From assembly GCA_934617425.1 (NCBI GenBank), contig CAKTUD010000004.1, positions 1 through 64,000 of the forward strand: a DNA stretch of 64,000 nucleotides, written 5' to 3'. This document shows positions 8,010 to 14,564 of the stretch, one piece after another. This DNA comes from an uncultured Eggerthellaceae bacterium (lineage in GTDB: Bacteria > Actinomycetota > Coriobacteriia > Coriobacteriales > Eggerthellaceae). Each line of letters starts with the position of its first letter. Positions within the stretch are counted from its first letter, which is position 1. The position numbers and the translations under genes were made by a program. The notes beneath the pieces are model-generated. The model worked only from the letters and a program-made list of their open reading frames with translations, was not told the origin of the DNA and ran no database searches.

Positions 8010-9145
8010 TCGGCGCAGGTGCACACGGACGCGCAGGTGGACCAGATAGCCAGGAGCATCGAGGAGTTCGGGTTCAACGACCCCGTGGGCGTGTGGGACG
8101 GCCCCGCGGGGACGGAGATAGTGGAGGGCCACGGGCGCGTGCTCGCGGCGCAGAGGCTCGGGATGGGCTCCGTCCCGGTGGTGAGGCTCGACCACATGAG
8201 CGACGAGCAGCGCAGGGCGTACACCCACGTCCACAACCAGACGACGATGAGCACCGGGTGGGACGACGCGGAGCTGGCCGCCGACCTCGCCAGGCTCTCC
8301 GAGTTCGACTTCTCGGAGCTGGGCTTCGACATGGACGCCCTGGGGGCTCCGGAGGAGGGCGGCGACGGCGCGGACGCCGACGAGGTGCCGGAGTTGGACG
8401 ATTCCGAGCCGCCCACGGCGGAGCGGGGGCAAGTGTGGGGCCTCGGGGAGCACAGGCTCATGTGCGGGGACTCGACGTCGGCCGAGGACGTCCTCATGCT
8501 GATGGGGGGGTGGAGGCCGACCTGCTGCTGACGGACCCGCCTTACAACGTGGCTTACGAGGGCAAGACGGCCGATTCGCTCACCATAGAGAACGACAGCA
8601 TGGCCGACGACGATTTCAGGGCGTTCCTGCGCAGCGCCATGGAGGCGGCGGACTCCGCGATGAAGCCCGGCGCGGCGTTCTACGTCTTCCACGCCGATTC
8701 GGAGGGATACAACTTCCGCGGGGCGTGCCGCGACGTCGGGTGGCCCGTGCGCGAGTGCCTTGTGTGGGCGAAGAACTCCATGGTCTTAGGCAGGCAGGAC
8801 TACCAGTGGAGGCACGAGCCTTGCCTTTACGGCTGGAAGCCGGGAGCCGCCCACAAATGGCGCTCCGACCGCTCGCAGACCACGGTCATGGAGTTCGACA
8901 AGCCCACCGCGAGCAAGGAGCACCCGACGATGAAGCCCGTGGCGCTCTTCGAGTACCTGATGGGCAACAGCTCGGACAGGGGGGACGCCGTGCTCGACCT
9001 GTTCGGCGGCAGCGGGACGACCCTGATAGCCGCAGAGGAGCTGGGGCGCAGGGCGTTCCTCATGGAGCTCGACCCGCGGTACTGCGACGTTATAATCAGG
9101 CGCTGGGAGGAGCTTACGGGCAAGAAAGCCGAGCTGGTGGGATAA
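8010..9145 (+). pseudogene. ParB-N/adenine DNA methyltransferase, 5'-truncated and frameshifted
   Basis: A phage-type fusion of a ParB-like N-terminal domain and a beta-class DNA N6-adenine (or N4-cytosine) methyltransferase. The first frame gives HTDAQVDQIARSIEEFGF and VEGHGRVLAAQRLG (ParB/Srx fold) and ends at 8531. The next frame continues with LLLTDPPYN (motif IV), HPTMKPV and DLFGGSGTT (SAM motif I). The switch lies in a run of seven G at 8504-8510; eight G would restore one reading frame. The 5' end is also lost, because it joins the endolysin fragment at about 8003-8020. As written the product is inactive. The G-run could be slippage-based phase variation, decay or a base-calling error. 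Confidence 0.8.
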
Positions 9146-9176
9146 TCCACAGGTGAGGAGCAACGCAGATAAAGGG

Positions 9177-9199
9177 AAAGCCCCGGAAGGGGCTTTTCT
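9177..9199 (+). terminator. terminator after the methyltransferase gene
   Basis: AAAGCCCC-GGAA-GGGGCTTT stem followed by TCTC, 32 bases after the methyltransferase stop codon. Confidence 0.8.
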
Positions 9200-9279
9200 C
9201 GTTAGAGTCGGAACGTCTCCATCATCTATGGCGCTCGTTTACGAGCGATGCGGCGAGGCTCCGTATCTTCGCCATGACG

Positions 9280-9420
9280 TCAGGCATGCGCGAGCCTCGC
9301 GTCCTCTTCGGCTATGCGGCGCTCCAGGTAGTCGCGCTCCTTCTCGAGCCGCCTGTTCTCCTCCAGCGCGTTCAGGTACTCGCGCATCAGGTCCTCGGCT
9401 CTTTTCTCGGCGTCGTCCAT
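9280..9420 (-). CDS. 46-residue coiled-coil phage protein
   Basis: A leftward frame with a strong ribosome site (AGGAGAACGGCC before ATG). The product (MDDAEKRAEDLM...) is almost entirely charged helix with Leu at heptad spacing, so a short coiled coil is likely. It begins 10 bases after the stop of the acidic 76-residue gene. A second start (MPDVMAKIRS, 9285-9287) overlaps its end but closes after 21 codons at 9222 and looks like the stub of a deleted gene. Function unknown. Confidence 0.55.
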   Translation of the reverse strand: MDDAEKRAEDLMREYLNALEENRRLEKERDYLERRIAEEDARLAHA

Positions 9421-9430
9421 GGCCGTTCTC

Positions 9431-9661
9431 CTAATCGTCGGGAAGGGCCAGTATGACGCTCTCGCACAGCCTGCCGTAATCGTTCAGGCCGTCGTCGGCG
9501 AGTCCGTGCAGCTGCATCTCGTCGGACATGCGCTCGTCGATGGCGAAGTACTCGTCATCGGTCAGGCCCTCGAAGTCCGTGGGGAGGTCGAAGCTGGAAA
9601 GCAGCCCCTTCTGGCGGTTCGTGAGCGAGACGGCCTCACCGTTCCTGTTCGTCCACGCCAT
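9431..9661 (-). CDS. small acidic protein after MuF; candidate immunity or accessory protein
   Basis: A 76-residue, strongly acidic protein (many Asp and Glu, few Lys) with no recognised domain. Its ATG has a strong site (AAAGGAGGAAGT), and the gene starts 26 bases inside the end of the MuF gene, so the two are translationally coupled. In MuF-type polymorphic toxin loci of temperate phages a small gene directly downstream often encodes the immunity protein. Acidity and coupling fit that role, but this is inference, and it could also be an ordinary phage structural accessory protein. Confidence 0.55.
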   Translation of the reverse strand: MAWTNRNGEAVSLTNRQKGLLSSFDLPTDFEGLTDDEYFAIDERMSDEMQLHGLADDGLNDYGRLCESVILALPDD

Positions 9662-11024
9662 ACTTCCTCCTTTCGCGCTTGCCTGTCTTGTACGTCGTTA
9701 TTATAACCCCCGTGTCCGGGTTGACGACGACCGTCGCGTCTCTTCCCACGAGTTTCTGCGCGCGCCTGCCGAGCTCGTCGGTCTTCGGATCGAATGTGTG
9801 CAGCGGGTTCGCGATGGCGTCGTCGACCTGCTTCGACGTCACGCCGCGCTCGGCCATGCGCTCTTGCGCATGCTTGCTCTGAAGGGCGCTGCGCAACGCT
9901 TCTTGCTGTTCGGCCTTCTGCATGCGCCGGAAGGCGTTGCCGTCGGTTCCGCGCCTCTCCAGCTCGGTGGAGAGTGCTTTGCGCGCTTGGTTCTCGGACA
10001 TGCTGCGCTTCTCAAGCTGCGCCTTCACGCTCGGCTGGTCGAAGAACTCGCCCATGGTGCGCCCGCTGCTGTCGTATTCGGCTACGGGCTTCCCGGCCTT
10101 CCACTCCTCGTAGGTTACGTCCTCGGGGAGCCTGCTCCACCTGTCGGCGGAGTCCTGGTCCACGCCCTCCACGGCGTACGCCAGCGTGCAGCGGCAGTTG
10201 CTCACCTCCGCCCCCGGCCCCTCGGGGTCGCCCGGGTAGCGCAGGCCGTTGGAGAACTTCTCGCCCATCCCCGCCTTCTCGCCGTCCAGGTGGCGGTGGC
10301 TTGAGCGGGTGCGCAGGTCCAAGGTGGCCAGCCACTCCTTGCGCACGCGTATCCCCATGGCCTCGGCCCGGAAGCCGGACGCCGCGCGCCCGGCGTTCTC
10401 GGCGGCGGTGACGCTCGTGCGGGCGACCCTCGCGGCGCTCCTCGCGTCCATGCCCGTCACCTGCGAGAGGCGGGCGGATATCTTCGGGATGGGCTCGCCG
10501 AGCAGCACGCCCTGCGCCACCGCCGCGTGGATGTGGGAGCGGTCCCACCTGAGCTGCTTGGGGACGTCTAGGCTCGGCTTGGGGAGGTACAGGTCGGCGC
10601 TCTTGAGCAGGACGCCGACGGTGCCCGCGTCGAGCATCGCCCACGCCGTGTCGTAGCCCGCGGCCGCGTCCACGCAGTAGGCCGCCCAGTTTGCGTTCTC
10701 GGCGGCGACGGCGGGGAGCGCCGCGCCGACCTCGGACAGCGCGCCCTGCGCCGCCTCCGCGTAGAGCGCGGCCATCTCGTCGAGCAGCGCGGCGTAGCGC
10801 TCCCCGGCCGTCATCCGCGCGGCGCGCCAGCCCCTGTAGCCGGCCTCGGATAGCTCGCCGGCCTCCACCAGCCCGCGCTTCGCCTCGTCCGCCTCGCGGA
10901 ACCGCTCCAGGTGCTCGTCGAGCATGCCGCGCGCCTCGTCCTCGGCGGCCTGCAGGATGGCCTCCTGCCGCCGCCTGACGTCCCCTATCGCGCCCTCGGC
11001 GCACTCGTGGCCGTGGTCGTCCAT
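9636..11024 (-). CDS. phage MuF-like head morphogenesis protein with toxin-like C-terminal domain
   Basis: A 462-residue protein. Residues about 1-190 are helical. Residues about 195-305 carry the MuF/SPP1-gp7 minor head domain, recognised by EWLATLDLRTRSSHRHLDGE and the terminal AEVSNCRCTL. Residues about 305-380 are a linker. The last ~85 residues hold a separate domain with HAQERMAERGV, a VDDAI-NPL element, VGRDATVVVNPDTG and IITTYKTG, the pattern of small BECR/DUF4258-type domains found as toxin tips on MuF proteins. It follows the portal fragment by 3 bases, in normal phage order. The head-assembly role follows from the family; nuclease or toxin activity is inferred and no catalytic set can be proved here. 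Confidence 0.8.
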   Translation of the reverse strand: MDDHGHECAEGAIGDVRRRQEAILQAAEDEARGMLDEHLERFREADEAKRGLVEAGELSEAGYRGWRAARMTAGERYAALLDEMAALYAEAAQGALSEVGAALPAVAAENANWAAYCVDAAAGYDTAWAMLDAGTVGVLLKSADLYLPKPSLDVPKQLRWDRSHIHAAVAQGVLLGEPIPKISARLSQVTGMDARSAARVARTSVTAAENAGRAASGFRAEAMGIRVRKEWLATLDLRTRSSHRHLDGEKAGMGEKFSNGLRYPGDPEGPGAEVSNCRCTLAYAVEGVDQDSADRWSRLPEDVTYEEWKAGKPVAEYDSSGRTMGEFFDQPSVKAQLEKRSMSENQARKALSTELERRGTDGNAFRRMQKAEQQEALRSALQSKHAQERMAERGVTSKQVDDAIANPLHTFDPKTDELGRRAQKLVGRDATVVVNPDTGVIITTYKTGKRERRKYGVDEQER

Positions 11025-11027
11025 GCG

Positions 11028-11669
11028 CTAGGCCCCCACCACGCGCACGCCCCTGGGCTTGGAGCGGGCCTGCTCGTCCTCGCCATCGTCGCCCGCCTCG
11101 GGCTGCTCGCCGTACTTGGCCTGCATTGCGTTGGCGGCGAGCTCGGGCGGCAGCGACGACATGCGCTCCTCGTCGTCCTCGCGCCTGCGCTCCAGTATCT
11201 GCTCGACCTCGTCGGGGGTGACGTTGGGGAGCTTGCGCAGCACCGTCTCCTCGTCGAGCCACTGCGCCTCCATGGACACGGTCTCGACCTGCTCCTTGAC
11301 GTTGCTGATGCGGTTGCGGGTGAACACGGGGACGTCCTCTATGCCCTGCAGCGCCAGGAGGTCCATGATGCCCTCGCGCATGCAGCGCTCGAACTCGTCG
11401 GCCTCCTCGTCCATCGGCTGGTAGGCGGCGTCTATGTGGTCGTTCGTGGCCCCCGCCGCCACGGCGTGGACGTCGAGCGCGCCGAAGCCCTCGTAGAGGT
11501 CGTCGCGTATCTGCTTGAGCACGGCGCGGCGCGCCTCGTGCGGCACGTCCTGCGTGTACGGCTCCACCTTCACCTCGTCGCCGTTCCCGACGCTCGCCAC
11601 GTGGGTGAGCTTCAGGCGGTCGCGGAAGGCGGACAGGTCGGCGTCGGTCATGCCGCCCGCGCCGCTCAC
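11028..11669 (-). pseudogene. C-terminal fragment of a phage portal protein
   Basis: About 210 residues match the C-terminal half of SPP1-gp6-type portal proteins, with LTHVASVGNGDEV, GALDVHAVAAGATNDHIDAAYQ and a helical tail ending in a charged segment. Full-length proteins of this family are around 450 residues, so the N-terminal half is missing. Only a GTG at 11667 or an ATG at 11650-11652 could start it, and neither has a clear ribosome site. The frame meets a terminator and a rightward Abi gene immediately upstream. It is the 5' border of a leftward phage block and was probably cut by deletion. Confidence 0.75.
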
Positions 11670-11670
11670 T

Positions 11671-11699
11671 GAGCCGTCGCGAGACGGCTCTTTTATTTT
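11671..11699 (+). terminator. rightward terminator between portal fragment and Abi gene
   Basis: GAGCCGTC-GCGA-GACGGCTC, an 8-bp stem with a tetraloop, followed by TTTTATTTT on the + strand. It ends 11 bases before the Abi start codon, so it cannot terminate the Abi gene; it is probably left over from a deleted upstream gene. Confidence 0.78.
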
Positions 11700-11710
11700 C
11701 CGGGAGAATC

Positions 11711-12238
11711 ATGGACAAACCGTTTAAGACGATAGGCGAGCAGGTTTCCCTTCTCGAATTGCGGGGCATGGAAATAGACATCGACGCCGAGACCCTGTTG
11801 ATGAGGAACGGCTACTATTCCATCGTCAACGGGTATAAGGACCCGTTCATCGACGCCAACGCCACGAACGCCGCGGGGGACGACAGGTTCAGGCCAGGCA
11901 CGAAGTTCTCCGATCTGTACTCGCTCTTCTGCTTCGACCGCGATCTACGCGAAAGAACTTTCCACTACCTCATCCGCGCGGAGGCGACCATGCGCACCGC
12001 GTGCTCCTACGTGTTCTCGGACCGCCATCGGGGGCCCGGCACGTACCTCGTCCAAGGCAATTTTGCCACGGAGGAGGAGTACGCCGCGTGCGGCATGAAG
12101 AACTACATGTTCAACATGCAGACGCTGCACGACCACCTCTTCAAGACGCTGAACAGGAGCCGTTCGCAATCAATCGTCCATTACCGAGAAGAACACGGGG
12201 ACGTGCCGCTCTGGGTGCTCGCGACGGACCTGTCGTAG
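11711..12238 (+). pseudogene. Abi_2-family abortive infection protein, C-terminally truncated
   Basis: A 175-residue product resembling AbiD/AbiF-type proteins (Abi_2), which cause abortive phage infection in lactococci. The family's start (PFKTIGEQVSLLELRGM), YYSIVNGYKDPF near residue 36 and the FCFDRDLRERTFHYLIRAE core are visible, as is VPLWVLATDL at the end. Relatives are around 300 residues; here the frame stops where the att repeat begins (12238), so the C-terminal third or more is missing. The start codon follows a GGGAG site. Loss of function is likely but not certain. Confidence 0.75.
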
Positions 12239-12309
12239 GTTCGAATCCCATCATCTCCACCATGTAAAAACAGTAGGTCGGGGCGTATGTCCCGACCTGC
12301 TTTTCTTTT
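12238..12309 (+). repeat. attR direct repeat
   Basis: Right copy of the 72-bp repeat: 21 bases from the tRNA-Ala 3' part, the CCA and the terminator hairpin. The hairpin has one change (T at 12274), which makes a G-T pair. It is not a tRNA gene, since the 5' half is absent. On the other strand this hairpin lies 8 bases after the LRR gene and may end its transcription. Confidence 0.92.
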
Positions 12310-12316
12310 CGCATCT

Positions 12317-13549
12317 CTAGAGTGCGAACGGATCGGCTTCGTCCACCTGGTTTTGCCTTAGCTGCAAAAGTTGGGCCACCAAGGCGGTGTCGGATTCTTC
12401 TGCTGCCCTATCGGTTACTTTGGTCAGGGTTTCGCTGTCAAGAACATTGGTGGAAACCAGCTTGGTTAGGCCTTCCATATAGCTACGTTCTCGAAAGATT
12501 TGGCAGACCATCCATATTTTGTCACGGAGAAACGAGATGAAGCGCTCGCGCATGGCATCGCTTAACAGCAGCGGATCGGCTAGGCGTTCAAGCATAAGTC
12601 TGTAACGCAGGTAGTGATTGTTTTGGTTGAGCAGCGCGTGGTCCATTTCGTTCATTATGCGTGCTGGTTCGATTCTCTCGGTGCGGAACATCCGCACCAC
12701 GGCATTGAGGCCCGCTTCGTTTCGTGGAGGATGCAGGTCGAGGATGCTATGGCCCTCGATGGCGGGATCAAGTCTTATTGCGATGCGGCGCGGCGGCTCG
12801 CTGAATGCAAGAGCTGATGCGCCCAAACGGCGCACGTTACCAGGAATGACGAGTTCGTCAAGCGTCGATACGTTTGCGAAGGCCATGGGAGCGATTTCCG
12901 TGATTGTTTCTGGCAGGACGACATTTGACGAAGGGCCGATATAGAGCAGCGCCGTATCGCCCCCGTCGTGCGCCGCGTTTCGCGCGCAGAGCACATCGGA
13001 CTCCAGATAGAAAACGGGGTTTTCGGGGTCGATGCTCACTTCGCATAGGTTAAGCGATCGCCCGCCGGTCCACATTTCCGATCGCCCGCCGCCGTCGGCA
13101 ACCAAAGCGCAAGTGCCGATATGCGTGCATTTTGCCGGTATGTGGATGGATTCGATGCACGATCCGAAGAAAGCCCAATCTTCGATGGACTCGATTGTTT
13201 TGGGCAGCATGACGTGTACGAGGTTCTCGGCTGCGCTAAACGCAGAGTCTTCTATACGCTGCACACCTTCGGGTAGCGCTATCATCTCGAGGTTGGCATT
13301 ACCCGCGAAAGCCAGGCGACCGATCGCCACCGTGCCGTCGATGACGCGATAGGTGCGCGTCGTGCATTCCGCGGCGTCCTCCAGTATGTAGCCATCTGGG
13401 GTTTCGCGGTATACGACTCCATCGCGCGTGAAGGTCGTACTCTCATATGCGAGCGCAGGCGTCTCGGACGCTTTGGACGAGACGCCCGCGCTGCTTTGTG
13501 GGCCTGCATTTTTGAGGGAGGCTTCGTTGTCAGGTTCGCTTTTGTTCAA
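12317..13549 (-). CDS. leucine-rich repeat protein of the BspA type
   Basis: A 410-residue protein with several LRR_5-type repeats between residues about 65 and 260: segments such as LEMIALPEGVQRIEDSAF, LVHVMLPKTIESIEDWAF and LDELVIPGNVRRLGASAL recur at 23-residue spacing. The N-terminus is polar with no signal peptide, and the last 130 residues are helical. Repeats of this type mediate protein binding and are often on surface proteins, but export is not evident here. The start is TTG, with GGAGG 5 bases upstream. It converges on attR and was the original neighbour of tRNA-Ala before the prophage inserted. Partner unknown. Confidence 0.75.
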   Translation of the reverse strand: MNKSEPDNEASLKNAGPQSSAGVSSKASETPALAYESTTFTRDGVVYRETPDGYILEDAAECTTRTYRVIDGTVAIGRLAFAGNANLEMIALPEGVQRIEDSAFSAAENLVHVMLPKTIESIEDWAFFGSCIESIHIPAKCTHIGTCALVADGGGRSEMWTGGRSLNLCEVSIDPENPVFYLESDVLCARNAAHDGGDTALLYIGPSSNVVLPETITEIAPMAFANVSTLDELVIPGNVRRLGASALAFSEPPRRIAIRLDPAIEGHSILDLHPPRNEAGLNAVVRMFRTERIEPARIMNEMDHALLNQNNHYLRYRLMLERLADPLLLSDAMRERFISFLRDKIWMVCQIFRERSYMEGLTKLVSTNVLDSETLTKVTDRAAEESDTALVAQLLQLRQNQVDEADPFAL

Positions 13550-13885
13550 AATGCCTCCAGCTTGGCTTCGATCGCAATTCGAATCCAGTGTAGCAAAGAC
13601 GAGAGCGGGCTTGGTTGCTTCGCGTATCTCAAACCAAAATACTTGTCATGGTTGAAGAGGGTAAAACGGCTCTGCTGAAGAGGCGCTGGCAAGGGATGCA
13701 TTACGGGCGAGCGCGCGCTTTCGAGTATACTTGATTCTTTTGGCGTAATTGGGGAATCGGCTTCGTGCGGGCCGTCTTCGTTGCGTTTCGGCTCATAATC
13801 ATAGCGTTTGAAACTCGGGCTGCGGGCGATGCCGGCTCGTGGGGCATTCTGCCCAAGCGCCGCGGCGCCGGGATGGAAGGAACCT
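13550..13885. other. intergenic region before ccmE
   Basis: A divergent gap of 336 bases between the LRR gene and ccmE. A TATACT hexamer at 13724-13729 could be a -10 box but has no good -35. A 28-codon frame from about 13650 has no ribosome site and is not called. The 3' end holds the GGAAGGA site of ccmE. I see no repeat or RNA gene. Confidence 0.5.
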
Positions 13886-14554
13886 ATGAACACTAAGACC
13901 AAAAAACGCATGATGGCCGTGACCGGCGTTATCGTAATCGTCCTTATTTTGGTGCTTGCTTTCGTGGGCGGAAGCTCCGCTGCTAAAACGACTACGGTCG
14001 GGGAGGCTTTGTCGGGCGGTTTGCAGGATGCCAAGATTAAGGTTTCGGGCAATGTTGTTGCCAACTCGTTCGATATCAGCGATAACGTCCTCTCGTTTTC
14101 CATTTACGATGCCGATGCCGATCCGAACGCTGAAACCCAGCTAAAGGTGAGCTACGACGGCGGTGTTTCCGCCACCTTCGGCAACGACGTGGTGGCCATC
14201 TGCACAGGGCGCCTCGACTCCAACGGCGTGCTGCAATGCACCGAACTCGTAACCAAATGCCCCTCGAAATACGAAAACGCAACCGAGGCCTTAAGCATCG
14301 ACAAGCTGCTTGACTACGGCGAGGATGTCTACGACAAGCCTGTGAAAGTTGCAGGCAAGGTTTCCGGCAGCCCCTTGGCGGTGGGAAACGAGCCGCGCTT
14401 TGTTGTAGAGGACGCCGATACGGGGGCTTCTTTGCCGGTTGAATTTGAGGGCGGCTTGTCCGCCGACGTTGCCGATGGCTCGTCGGTTGTCTTGACGGGT
14501 TCGCTTAGTGCGGCTGGTTCGTTCGTTGCTACGGATGTAGCTTTGGAGGGTTAA
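13886..14554 (+). CDS. ccmE: cytochrome c maturation haem chaperone CcmE, Cys-type
   Basis: CcmE carries haem on the outer face of the membrane before it is attached to apocytochrome c. The 222-residue product has one N-terminal membrane anchor (about 10-30), then an OB-fold half with the haem motif CPSKYE near residue 125, i.e. C-x3-Y in place of the usual H-x3-Y. This Cys form is known from 'System I*' organisms that also lack CcmG and CcmH. A second half (about 140-222) repeats the OB-like strands but stops before a haem motif. Usual CcmE is around 150 residues. The ATG at 13886 has GGAAGGA upstream. It is first in the operon ccmE-F-A-B-C-D. Confidence 0.88.
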   Translation: MNTKTKKRMMAVTGVIVIVLILVLAFVGGSSAAKTTTVGEALSGGLQDAKIKVSGNVVANSFDISDNVLSFSIYDADADPNAETQLKVSYDGGVSATFGNDVVAICTGRLDSNGVLQCTELVTKCPSKYENATEALSIDKLLDYGEDVYDKPVKVAGKVSGSPLAVGNEPRFVVEDADTGASLPVEFEGGLSADVADGSSVVLTGSLSAAGSFVATDVALEG

Positions 14555-14564
14555 GCGAGGTTTT

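Larger units (their letters stand above)
6704..12309. mobile_element. decayed prophage remnant inserted in tRNA-Ala
   Basis: A 5.5-kb insertion between two copies of a 72-bp direct repeat (6704-6775 and 12238-12309) that begins in the T-arm of tRNA-Ala(CGC). The content is phage-like: portal, MuF head protein, endolysin tail, ferritin-like phage protein, ParB/DNA methyltransferase and Abi. Codon third positions are almost all G or C and AGG arginine codons are common, unlike the flanking genes. No integrase, terminase, capsid or tail gene remains, and at least four genes are truncated or frameshifted. I infer a defective prophage that has lost most of its genome by internal deletion. Confidence 0.88.

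Noticed and set aside
8504..8510. Programmed ribosomal frameshifting as the explanation for the methyltransferase frame switch
   Set aside because: A G7 run is not a usual slippery heptamer with a downstream pseudoknot, and the gene is already 5'-truncated, so mutation or phase variation is simpler.
8010..8692. Extension of the leftward endolysin frame across the methyltransferase
   Set aside because: Beyond about 8003 the leftward frame is only the complement of ParB/methyltransferase codons.
12238..12260. A possible second tRNA gene at the right end of the prophage
   Set aside because: Only the T-arm and 3' end are present; there is no D-arm, anticodon arm or 5' acceptor strand. It is the attR half.
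13650..13735. A 28-codon frame before ccmE
   Set aside because: No ribosome site, no conserved character, and it ends over a possible -10 box.
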